In this document: one piece after another, positions 7,510 to 15,488 of the stretch
How positions within the stretch are numbered: the stretch's first letter is position 1
Layout of the letters: each line of letters starts with the position of its first letter
Assembly: GCA_950096985.1 (NCBI GenBank)
Contig: CATNBA010000012.1
Coordinates: forward strand, 1 to 54,956
From: an uncultured Candidatus Melainabacteria bacterium
Lineage (GTDB): Bacteria; Cyanobacteriota; Vampirovibrionia; Gastranaerophilales; Gastranaerophilaceae
DNA: 54,956 nt
Direction of reading: 5' to 3'
Made by a program: the position numbers and the translations under genes
Notes under the pieces: generated by a model
The model's database searches: none
The model's input: the letters and a program-made list of their open reading frames with translations, nothing else
Told to the model about the DNA's origin: nothing

Positions 7510-8407
7510 TTTTCTCAACTTTCTTGTCTTCAATATTTACAAATTTATTTTCAGGAATTACATTTACTCTTGTCATAATAAATGCAAGTCCGTCCATATA
7601 TACTTTCAAATCTTTTTCCTGTTCTTCAGCATGTGCAAGACCTACAGATGCTATTGCATATTCATTAACATTGTCTTTATTTGAAAGAAATACGCGTTCA
7701 AGAACATTGTCGTTTGGAACTCTTCTGAAATTATCTTCAATTCTGGTTTGAGGATAAATTATTTTTTCTCTGCCGATAGATGCTATAGCGTTAAATCCCT
7801 CCGGTACATTAATTTTAAGTGTTGCAGTATAATATTTGTCTGCGCCTATTTGTTTTGGAGTATCTAAACCGATTTGAATGTATCTTGTGCCTCCATATTT
7901 TAGAGTTGAGGTTTCTTCAAGCATATCTTCCGATGAAATAAGCCAAATGGTGCCATGTTTTTCAAGGTGATAAATACATTTTGATACTGAATAAAGTTCT
8001 CCGACTGTTTGAAATTCTCCGATTTGTTCTTTTGGAGCAGCTACTGCTGTTTCTGTAACAAGTACACGTGCATAATTATCACTAAATTCAATTTTCTCTA
8101 TTTTGGTAGAGTACATAATGTCCGGATAAGTTTTCCATGTGTCTTCAACCATCTTCATATAAATATCATAATTAAACCCGTCGGAGTTAACAAAATCTTT
8201 TGAGTAAACTGACTGAAGTCCTGTTAAACTATGTTTGTTAGCCTGTTTAAGCATTTCACCGAAAAGTGCTTTTATTTCTGCGACTTTAGTTTTTTCTGTT
8301 TTAACTTGTTCAATTTTTGCTTTTTGTACTTTTATAATTCCTGCTTCAGAAGGAACTTGAACTGATAAAAATAAAGCTAAAATTAAAAATACGGATATCT
8401 TTTTCAT
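7493..8407 (-). CDS. exported protein of unknown function, NTF2-like N-terminal part
   Basis: 304 residues from ATG 8407. A signal peptide (MKKISVFLILALFLSVQVPSEAG) is followed by a region of about 115 residues (ALFGEMLKQANKHSLTGLQSVYSKDF...RVLVTETAVA...WLISSEDMLEE) that resembles a nuclear-transport-factor-2/SnoaL-like fold. A beta-rich C-terminal half follows and then a charged tail. No family can be assigned with confidence. Upstream in-frame codons exist, but only this start gives a signal peptide, and the -10 box TATAAT lies exactly 6 nt before it. Confidence 0.7.
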   Translation of the reverse strand: MKKISVFLILALFLSVQVPSEAGIIKVQKAKIEQVKTEKTKVAEIKALFGEMLKQANKHSLTGLQSVYSKDFVNSDGFNYDIYMKMVEDTWKTYPDIMYSTKIEKIEFSDNYARVLVTETAVAAPKEQIGEFQTVGELYSVSKCIYHLEKHGTIWLISSEDMLEETSTLKYGGTRYIQIGLDTPKQIGADKYYTATLKINVPEGFNAIASIGREKIIYPQTRIEDNFRRVPNDNVLERVFLSNKDNVNEYAIASVGLAHAEEQEKDLKVYMDGLAFIMTRVNVIPENKFVNIEDKKVEKNEQSK

Positions 8408-8413
8408 AGTTTT

Positions 8414-8444
8414 ATTATACATAAAAAATTTTTTTATGTATAAT
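8414..8444. promoter_or_regulatory. divergent promoter palindrome
   Basis: Two perfect 15-bp arms, ATTATACATAAAAAA (8414-8428) and TTTTTTATGTATAAT (8430-8444), surround one central base. Each arm ends in an extended -10 box: one drives the exported protein (minus strand, ATG 6 nt away), the other leuS. No -35 box could fit independently on either side. Confidence 0.75.
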
Positions 8445-8476
8445 ATTCTCATATAGATTAGGAGAGATGAAAAAAG

Positions 8477-10951
8477 ATGAAAAACGCATATTTTCCACAA
8501 GAAATAGAAAAAAAATGGCAAAAAATATGGGAAGAAAACGGCACGTTTAAAACCCCTGATGAGAGTGCTAAACCCAAATATTATGCACTTTCGATGCTGC
8601 CTTATCCGTCAGGCAAACTTCATATGGGGCATGTAAGAAATTATACGATTACAGACGTTATAGCACGTTTTAAGAAAATGAACGGATTTAATGTTCTTCA
8701 CCCTATGGGATGGGACAGTTTCGGACTTCCTGCAGAAAATGCAGCTATGAAACATGGTGCAGAGCCTGAAAAATGGACTTTGGAAAATATTGCATATATG
8801 ACAAAACAGTTAAAAATGCTGGGACTTTCTTATGATTGGGACAGAGAAGTTACAACTTGTCTTCCTGATTATTATAAATGGACTCAGTGGCTGTTTTTAC
8901 AATTATATAAAAAAGGTTTAGCTTACAAAAAAAGTGCCGCAGTTAATTGGTGTAACGAATGCGGGACTGTACTTGCAAACGAACAGGTAATTGACGGTAA
9001 ATGCTGGAGATGCGACAGCGTTGTTGAGAAAAAATATTTATCTCAATGGTTCTTTAAGATTACAGAATACGCGGATGAATTATTGAAAGATCTTGATAAA
9101 TTACCCGGTTGGGGCGATAACGTAAAAACAATGCAGGCTAACTGGATTGGTAAATCTGAGGGTGCAATTTTTAATTTTAAAGTTGTTGAAAATGATATGG
9201 TTGTACCGGTTTACACAACAAGACCCGACACGGTTCACGGCATAACTTACCTTGTTGTAGCACCTGAATACAAAGATATTGAGGCTTTGACAACTCCCGA
9301 AAACAAAGAGGCTGTTGAGGCTTATAGGGCTAACGCTCGCAAAATGACAGAAATTGAAAGACTTTCAAATGACAGAGTTAAAACGGGTGTTCCTCTCGGA
9401 ACTCACTGTATAAATCCGTTTACAGGTGAAAAGTTCCCATTATGGACTGCCGATTATGCACTTGCCGAATACGGAACAGGTGCTGTAATGGCTGTTCCAA
9501 CACACGATGCGCGTGATTTTGATTTTGCTAAAAAATATAACTTGCCAATGAAAGTTGTAATACAAAATGCTGAAAATCCATCTGATTGTAATGATGCAGC
9601 TTATACTGAAGAAGGTGTTCTTATTAATTCTAATGAATTTAACGGCATGAAAAATACAGAGGCTAAAAAAGCTATTACTCAAAAAGCTGTTGATGAAGGT
9701 TTTGGAGAATTTAAAACTCAATACAGATTAAGAGATTGGTTGATTTCACGTCAGCGATACTGGGGTGCTCCTATCCCTGTTGTTTACTGTGAAAAATGCG
9801 GTATTCAGACTGTTCCGGAAGAACAGCTTCCTGTATTATTGCCGAAAGATGTTGATTTTTCAGTAGTCGGCAAATCTCCGATTACAACTTCAAAAACTTT
9901 CGCGGAAGCTACTTGTCCATGCTGCGGCGGTAAAGCAACCCGTGAAACTGATACAATGGACACATTTGTTTGCTCAAGCTGGTATTATATGAGATACGCT
10001 GATGCGAAAAATGATAAAGCACCGTTCTCAAAAGAATTGATTAATCACTGGCTGCCTGTTGATCAGTATGTTGGCGGTATTGAACACGCAATTTTGCACT
10101 TGTTGTATTCAAGATTTTTCACAAAAGCTTTGAGAGATTTAGGATTGCTTGATTTTGACGAACCGTTTAAAAACCTTTTAACTCAGGGTATGGTCTTGAA
10201 AGACGGTGCAAAAATGTCTAAATCAAAAGGAAATACGGTTGACCCTGACGAAATCTTTGAAAACTACGGGGCTGATACAGCAAGATTGTTTATCCTTTCA
10301 GATTCACCGCCGGCAAGAGATTTTGACTGGTCAGACGCAGGCGTTGAAGGATGTTACAAATTCTTGAACAGAGTTTGGAGATTGATTTCTTCTAATGCAG
10401 AAAATATCAGCGTTTCATACTCACTGCCGTCAAGTTTGACAAAAGACAATGATGATTTGGTTCGTATTGTTCATATGGCAATCAAAGGAATTACGAATGA
10501 TATTTCAAACGACTTCCAGTTCAATACTGTAATTTCTAAATACCGTGAACTTGTTAATGCGATTTACGACTGGTGTGGCAAAAAATCTCAACTTAGTGAT
10601 GAAGATAAGGCAGTTTTAAGCTTTGCAATTGTATCATTGATTAAGTTAATGTCACCTGTTGCAGTTCATTTATGTGAAGAAGCTTGGACTGAGCTTGGCG
10701 GTGAGGGTTCAATCCACGCTCAAGAATGGCCTGTTTGGGATGAAAATCTTGCAAAAGCAAGTTCAATTACTCTTGTTGTTCAGATTAATGGAAAATTAAA
10801 AGATAAGATTGAGGCAGATGAGGCTTTAAATCAAGACGAACTAAAAGAGCTTGCTCTATCAAGTCCGAAAGTCAAAGAATTGACAGAGGGCAAGACGATT
10901 GTGAAAACGATTGTTGTGCCAAAGAAATTGGTTAACATAGTTGTAAAATAA
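8477..10951 (+). CDS. leuS: leucyl-tRNA synthetase
   Basis: Charges tRNA-Leu. At 824 residues it is the usual bacterial length. The HIGH motif appears as KLHMGHVRNY near residue 50 and the KMSKS motif as KMSKSKGNTVDP near 580. The CP1 editing domain lies between them (TTRPDTVHGITYLVVAPE, GTGAVMAVPTHDARD). Cysteine pairs in NWCNECGTV and WRCD form a zinc knuckle. AGGAGAG lies 11-12 nt before ATG 8477; an out-of-frame ATG at 8467 sits too close to it and gives only 27 codons. No T-box is seen upstream. Confidence 0.98.
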   Translation: MKNAYFPQEIEKKWQKIWEENGTFKTPDESAKPKYYALSMLPYPSGKLHMGHVRNYTITDVIARFKKMNGFNVLHPMGWDSFGLPAENAAMKHGAEPEKWTLENIAYMTKQLKMLGLSYDWDREVTTCLPDYYKWTQWLFLQLYKKGLAYKKSAAVNWCNECGTVLANEQVIDGKCWRCDSVVEKKYLSQWFFKITEYADELLKDLDKLPGWGDNVKTMQANWIGKSEGAIFNFKVVENDMVVPVYTTRPDTVHGITYLVVAPEYKDIEALTTPENKEAVEAYRANARKMTEIERLSNDRVKTGVPLGTHCINPFTGEKFPLWTADYALAEYGTGAVMAVPTHDARDFDFAKKYNLPMKVVIQNAENPSDCNDAAYTEEGVLINSNEFNGMKNTEAKKAITQKAVDEGFGEFKTQYRLRDWLISRQRYWGAPIPVVYCEKCGIQTVPEEQLPVLLPKDVDFSVVGKSPITTSKTFAEATCPCCGGKATRETDTMDTFVCSSWYYMRYADAKNDKAPFSKELINHWLPVDQYVGGIEHAILHLLYSRFFTKALRDLGLLDFDEPFKNLLTQGMVLKDGAKMSKSKGNTVDPDEIFENYGADTARLFILSDSPPARDFDWSDAGVEGCYKFLNRVWRLISSNAENISVSYSLPSSLTKDNDDLVRIVHMAIKGITNDISNDFQFNTVISKYRELVNAIYDWCGKKSQLSDEDKAVLSFAIVSLIKLMSPVAVHLCEEAWTELGGEGSIHAQEWPVWDENLAKASSITLVVQINGKLKDKIEADEALNQDELKELALSSPKVKELTEGKTIVKTIVVPKKLVNIVVK

Positions 10952-10977
10952 AAAAAGGAGCATTAGCTCCTTTTTTT
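10951..10977. terminator. bidirectional intrinsic terminator
   Basis: AAAAAAGGAGC (10951-10961) pairs with GCTCCTTTTTT around ATTA. It ends leuS on the plus strand and the orphan gene at 10976 on the minus strand. Confidence 0.9.
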
Positions 10978-11302
10978 ATACTACAAAACCTTTGCGATCT
11001 TGCAGGTATTCTATTTCTATAACCCGTCCCAGGTCTGCATATTCGTTATTGCAGGCTTTATTATATTCCATTATGACACTTTTAATCGGTAAAGTCGGAA
11101 CTGAGATTACAGCAAACGGATATTTTTTGTTATTGTCGTGTGTATTTTTTATAAGAATTTTAGTTTCGTCTTTACACTGTCTGCCGTTTTCTTGTTTTTG
11201 CTGAATACCTAAAATATTTTGAGTATCAAGAGTTGTAACTATTTGGTCTCTCGGACCTGTATATTGAACAAAACCTGTAAAATTAATTCCATTTATTTTC
11301 AT
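10976..11302 (-). CDS. hypothetical protein, 108 aa
   Basis: Not recognised. The ATG at 11302 is chosen because AAAGGAG lies 8-9 nt upstream; the upstream in-frame extension lacks a ribosome-binding site. The product begins MKINGINFTGFVQYTG, has no signal peptide or membrane helix, and looks like a small mixed alpha/beta protein. The start with a short Ile/Asn segment ending in F-T-G resembles the N-termini of other orphan proteins in this window. Confidence 0.65.
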   Translation of the reverse strand: MKINGINFTGFVQYTGPRDQIVTTLDTQNILGIQQKQENGRQCKDETKILIKNTHDNNKKYPFAVISVPTLPIKSVIMEYNKACNNEYADLGRVIEIEYLQDRKGFVV

Positions 11303-11380
11303 TAAATTTCTCCTTTCTTTACTCTTAAAATACAAAAATAAATTTTTTTGCTATATAATAATAAAAGAGAGGGGAAGATT

Positions 11381-12751
11381 TTGAAAAACAAATTTTATTT
11401 TATAGCAATAGGCGGAGTTGGAATGAGTGGTTTAGCAAAATATTTGCTTGAAAACGGCTGTGAAGTTTCTGGTTCTGACATTGTTGACAGCAAATATATT
11501 GATAAATTAAGAAAATTAGGCGCGACAGTACATATAGGTCAAAAGGCTGAAAACGTACCTTCTGATGCAATTGTGGTTGCTAGTACGGCTATCAGAGAAA
11601 ATAATCCTGAAATGGTTCGTGCAAGAGAATTGGGTTTGAAGGTTTACCACCGCTCAGATATTTTGGCGGAAATTTCAAGCTGGGGTAAGTTCTTTTTAGG
11701 TTTTTCCGGAACTCACGGAAAAACTACTACAAGCGGGCTTTGTTCTTACGTTTTGGAAAAAGCAGGCTTGATGCCGTCTTACGTTGTCGGCGGTCTTTTG
11801 CCTGATATCGGCTTGAATGCTCATTCTCAGGACGGAAAATTTTTCTGTGCGGAATTGGATGAAAGCGATGGCACAATCGTTAAGTATTCGCCGAATATCT
11901 GTGTTGTAAACAATTTGGAAGCTGACCATTTGGACTTTTATAAAGACGGTTTGAAATCAATTTTGGAAACTTTTGAGAAATTTATTTCAAATATGGCAGA
12001 TGATGCGGTTTTGCTTGTAAATAAAGATTGTAAAGGCGCAATGAGATTAAACAGCCACAAAGCAATTACTTTTGGATTATCTGATGCTGATTACACTGCC
12101 AAAAATATTGAGTTTAAGTCTGATTGCACGACATTTGATATTTATTATAAAAATAATTTTTTAACAGATTTGACGATTATTTTGCGCGGTATGCACAATG
12201 TTTACAATGCCTTATCAGTACTTGCAAGTTTACATCAGGCTGGTGTAGATATTGAAAAAGTTAAACCTCATTTCGCAACTTTCTCAGGAATGGGAAGGCG
12301 TTTTCAAAAAGTCGGCGAATTTGACGGTATAAGCATTTTTGATGATTACGCTCATCACCCGACAGAGATTAAGGCAACTCTTTCATCTGCTGAAGGTATG
12401 GATGGAAAACGAATTATAGCAGTTTTTCAACCTCATAGATATACAAGATTAAAAAATCTTTGGAACGAGTTTTTGGATGCATTTTCAGTAGTTGATAAGG
12501 TTTATGTTACTGATGTCTATGCAGCATCCGAAGATGAAATTGAGGGCGTTAATTCTGAGAATTTTGTTAAAGAATTATCTTCTCAAGTTGATTGTGAATA
12601 TATTCCCGGGTCTATCAAGGATGTCGCTAAAAAATTGTATCCGCAATTAAATGAAAATGATGTTGTTATCGGACTTGGAGCAGGCACTATTACAAATCTT
12701 GGAAAAGAACTTTTGATGATAAAAGATGAGGTTGCTGCAATTGCTCGTTGA
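11381..12751 (+). CDS. murC: UDP-N-acetylmuramate--L-alanine ligase
   Basis: Adds L-Ala to UDP-MurNAc, the first peptide step of peptidoglycan synthesis. From TTG 11381 (GAGGGGAAG just upstream) it has 456 residues. GGVGMSG is at 11-17, the ATP loop SGTHGKTTT at 109-117, and FDDYAHHPTE lies in the C-terminal domain. An in-frame TTG at 11348 falls inside the probable -10 region (TATAAT, 11354-11359), so it is rejected as the start. This is the first gene of the murC-murB-ddl-ftsQ operon; its end overlaps murB by 26 bp. Confidence 0.97.
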   Translation: MKNKFYFIAIGGVGMSGLAKYLLENGCEVSGSDIVDSKYIDKLRKLGATVHIGQKAENVPSDAIVVASTAIRENNPEMVRARELGLKVYHRSDILAEISSWGKFFLGFSGTHGKTTTSGLCSYVLEKAGLMPSYVVGGLLPDIGLNAHSQDGKFFCAELDESDGTIVKYSPNICVVNNLEADHLDFYKDGLKSILETFEKFISNMADDAVLLVNKDCKGAMRLNSHKAITFGLSDADYTAKNIEFKSDCTTFDIYYKNNFLTDLTIILRGMHNVYNALSVLASLHQAGVDIEKVKPHFATFSGMGRRFQKVGEFDGISIFDDYAHHPTEIKATLSSAEGMDGKRIIAVFQPHRYTRLKNLWNEFLDAFSVVDKVYVTDVYAASEDEIEGVNSENFVKELSSQVDCEYIPGSIKDVAKKLYPQLNENDVVIGLGAGTITNLGKELLMIKDEVAAIAR

Positions 12752-13586
12752 GAATAATTTTGAAATAAAAAAACTTACTTCTTTTAAAATCGGCGGGAAA
12801 ATCGCAAAAATGATTTTCCCTGAAACAGTTGAAGAATTTGTTCGAGCATTGCGGGAGAATGAAGGAGCTTTTGTTGCCGGAAATCTTTCCAACACTCTTG
12901 TTTCTTCAAACGACTTTGATGGTGTGGTGATTTCTACTTCAAAATTAAACAGTATTAAAATTGAAGGCAACAGGGTTACGGCAGGCGCAGGTGTCAGAGG
13001 CCCAAAACTTTCCCAAACCGTTGGCGAAAAAGGTCTATCAGGATTGGAGTTTATGATTGGCTTTCCGGGCTCTGTGGGCGGTGAAGTTTATATGAACGCA
13101 GGGGCAAATGGTCAGTGTATTGCGGACTCATTAAAATCTGCAAAAATTTACTGTCTTGAAAAAGGCTTGGTTACCTTGACAGATTTAGAATTTGGCTATA
13201 GAACTTCAATTTGCCAGAAGAAAAATTATATTGTCCTTGAGGCTGAATTTGAACTTACGCCGTCCGCGGGTGTTAAAGAAAAAATGGAAGAAAATCTTGC
13301 ATTTCGAAAAGCTCATCAACCATCTTTAGCCTTACCAAATTGCGGCAGTATATTCAAAAATCCCGAAGGTCATTCAGCAGGCAGATTGTTGGATGAATGC
13401 GGTGTAAAAGGTCTTTCTGTCGGCGGGGTTAAGGTTTGGGAAAATCACGCTAACTTTATTGTAAACTATAATGATGGAACATCTGAAGACGTTGTAAGAT
13501 TAATGCGTGAAATGCAAAAAAGAGTAAAAGAGAAATTTGATATTGAATTGAAGCCTGAAATCAGGTTTTTGGGAGAAGAATTATGA
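12726..13586 (+). CDS. murB: UDP-N-acetylenolpyruvoylglucosamine reductase
   Basis: An FAD enzyme that reduces UDP-GlcNAc-enolpyruvate to UDP-MurNAc using NADPH. 286 residues. The N-terminal SFKIGGKIAKMIFPE and GFPGSVGGEVYMNAGANG are FAD-binding motifs. GSIFKNPEGHSAGRLLDE carries the catalytic Ser, and a family Glu is in the KPEIRFLGE tail. It overlaps murC by 26 bp and ddl by 4 bp (ATGA), so translation is coupled. Confidence 0.96.
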   Translation: MRLLQLLVENNFEIKKLTSFKIGGKIAKMIFPETVEEFVRALRENEGAFVAGNLSNTLVSSNDFDGVVISTSKLNSIKIEGNRVTAGAGVRGPKLSQTVGEKGLSGLEFMIGFPGSVGGEVYMNAGANGQCIADSLKSAKIYCLEKGLVTLTDLEFGYRTSICQKKNYIVLEAEFELTPSAGVKEKMEENLAFRKAHQPSLALPNCGSIFKNPEGHSAGRLLDECGVKGLSVGGVKVWENHANFIVNYNDGTSEDVVRLMREMQKRVKEKFDIELKPEIRFLGEEL

Positions 13587-14515
13587 TAGATAAAAATGCA
13601 AAAATTGCTGTACTTGCAGGCGGAATGTCATCTGAAAAAGAAGTTTCAATGCGTTCGGGTAAAGGTTGCTATGAAGCTTTAAAAAGGCTTGGATATAATA
13701 ATGCCGAATTAGTTGTAGTTGATGAGAATATTGCTCAAACTTTAAAAAACCGCAGCTATGATATTGCTTATAACGCACTTCACGGGAAATACGGTGAAGA
13801 CGGCTGTATTCAAGGTTTATTGGAAATTTTGCAAATCCCTTATACCGGATGCGGAGTTATGGCAAGTTCTGTTTGTATGAATAAAGAATATACAAAAAGA
13901 ATTCTTTCAACTTGCAAAGATATTCCGCTGATAAAATCCGTTTTTGTCAGAAAAGGTGATGATGTTAAAGAAATGACTAAATGTTTAAAATATCCTTTAA
14001 TCACAAAACCTGTTTCTGAAGGTTCAAGTTTTGGTATGACAAAAGTAAATACTCCTGATGAGCTGGAAAAAGCTTACGAAGATGCAATCAAATATAATGA
14101 TGATGTTCTGATTGAAGAATATCTTGTGGGAATTGCGGCAACTGTTGGTATTATCGGTGACGGTGCTGACAGGCAGGTAACAGAGATTTTGGAAATGCGT
14201 CCGAAACACGAATGGTATGACTATGAATGCAAATATACTAAAGGAATGACACAATTTGTTCTGCCTGCCGAACTATCTGATGATATGACAAAAAGAGTTA
14301 AAGAAATTGCATTGAAAGCCTTTGAAATTGCAGGATGCTCAGGTGTTTCAAGAGTAGATTTTCATATTGTCGGTGATATTCCTTATGTGTTGGAAATCAA
14401 TACAAGTCCCGGTATGACAGAAACAAGTGATTTGCCGGCTCAGTCAGCCGCAATGGGTATAAATTATGATAATCTGGTACAACTAATTTTAAACAGTGCA
14501 GGGTTAAATAAATAA
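13583..14515 (+). CDS. ddl: D-alanine--D-alanine ligase
   Basis: Makes the D-Ala-D-Ala dipeptide of the peptidoglycan stem in an ATP-grasp fold. 310 residues. The N-terminal substrate motif AVLAGGMSSEKEVSMRSG, ALHGKYGEDGCIQGLLE, the ATP-binding PLITKPVSEGSSFGM, and the C-terminal metal-site motif EINTSPGMTETS are all present. The start overlaps the murB stop (ATGA) with GGGAGAAG upstream. Its stop overlaps ftsQ by one base. Confidence 0.97.
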   Translation: MIDKNAKIAVLAGGMSSEKEVSMRSGKGCYEALKRLGYNNAELVVVDENIAQTLKNRSYDIAYNALHGKYGEDGCIQGLLEILQIPYTGCGVMASSVCMNKEYTKRILSTCKDIPLIKSVFVRKGDDVKEMTKCLKYPLITKPVSEGSSFGMTKVNTPDELEKAYEDAIKYNDDVLIEEYLVGIAATVGIIGDGADRQVTEILEMRPKHEWYDYECKYTKGMTQFVLPAELSDDMTKRVKEIALKAFEIAGCSGVSRVDFHIVGDIPYVLEINTSPGMTETSDLPAQSAAMGINYDNLVQLILNSAGLNK

Positions 14516-15390
14516 TGGACGAAAACGAACAACAAATTAACGAAGAAAAGCAGCAAGCACCAAATGACGGCAAACACTTTGTAAAAAAGAAACGCCGTGA
14601 GAGAGTTGTGCGTAAAGGCAGAATGAAACAAGAACGTTTTAGAGCTTTTATGCGGTTTTTTATTTCTATAGGTTTGATTGCAGGAATGGCATATGCACTT
14701 AAATCTAACGGTTGGTATATGGATAAAAATGCATTTAATACCGCAGATGGAAGTTCTGTTCAAATTATTAATAATAAAATAGTTCCTTCAGTAAAAATTC
14801 TTGCATTATTAAAAAACAGCAATGTACCCAATGTTCCTTTGTATATGGCACGTACAAATTCTATAAAAAAAGAATTAATGCAGCTTGCTTCCATTGAAAA
14901 TGTTTATATCAGACGGTATGCTTTCCCTGCGCGTATTCAGATTATTATCAGAGAACGTACACCTGTAATTACAGTTTCACCAGATGTTAAATCTGCGCCC
15001 GTTGCATTTTTTACGACGGATGGCAGCCTAATCGGAAGAGAATTTTTGCCGCTTGACAAAGCGTATAAAACAATTCTTGTCCTCTCATACGGAAATAAAG
15101 GTGACGATTATCATAAATGGGATTTGGATAGAATTAAAGAAATTCAAAAAATAGTTAAATACATAGAAACGTATTCAAAAGAACAGGTGGAATATGTTGA
15201 TTTTAGAAATCCAAATGACGTTTTTGTCAAAATAAAAACTGTTAATATAAGAATAGGCAAACTTGACGACAATGTATACAAGCGAATTGAAAGAATTCCA
15301 TCAATTTTGCCTCAGGTAAAAGATGTTGAAACAAAAGTTAAATATTTGGATTTGAGCTGGGAAAAGGTTAATTATTTGAAATTGAAGTAG
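14515..15390 (+). CDS. ftsQ: FtsQ/DivIB-type cell-division protein
   Basis: 291 residues. A long, very basic cytoplasmic tail (KKKRRERVVRKGR at 24-36) is followed by one transmembrane helix at about 43-62. The POTRA domain comes next (about 80-150, with VPLYMARTNSIKKELMQLASIENVYIRRYAFPARIQIIIRERTPV), then a beta domain. It links FtsB/FtsL to the division septum. The position after murC, murB and ddl is the classic dcw order. There is little sequence identity outside POTRA, so the call rests on architecture and context. Confidence 0.85.
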   Translation: MDENEQQINEEKQQAPNDGKHFVKKKRRERVVRKGRMKQERFRAFMRFFISIGLIAGMAYALKSNGWYMDKNAFNTADGSSVQIINNKIVPSVKILALLKNSNVPNVPLYMARTNSIKKELMQLASIENVYIRRYAFPARIQIIIRERTPVITVSPDVKSAPVAFFTTDGSLIGREFLPLDKAYKTILVLSYGNKGDDYHKWDLDRIKEIQKIVKYIETYSKEQVEYVDFRNPNDVFVKIKTVNIRIGKLDDNVYKRIERIPSILPQVKDVETKVKYLDLSWEKVNYLKLK

Positions 15391-15488
15391 CGGATTGCGA
15401 GCTGAAGGCGAAGGTCGCACACGGCGGCGAGGAGACGGCGGAGCAGACCGTAGACCCGTTAATCGCAAGCAACCAAGAAAGGGTGAAA
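15391..15488 (+). promoter_or_regulatory. GC-rich structured leader D of nadE
   Basis: About 98 bp, far richer in G+C than its surroundings. TTGCGA (15395-15400) pairs with TCGCAA (15463-15468) to enclose the element. Inside are repeated GGCG/GGAG runs and a possible GGTC/GACC stem. ACCC (15454-15457) can pair with GGGT (15481-15484), which overlaps the nadE ribosome-binding site. The 3' end AAGAAAGGGTGAAA resembles the ends of leaders A to C. Confidence 0.45.

Noticed and set aside
8467-8550. 27-codon frame overlapping the leuS start
   Set aside because: Its ATG directly abuts AGGAGAG, too close for initiation; the same site has good spacing to the leuS ATG at 8477.
11348-11380. Upstream TTG extension of murC
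   Set aside because: It overlaps the likely -10 box and has no ribosome-binding site; TTG 11381 has GAGGGGAAG just upstream.
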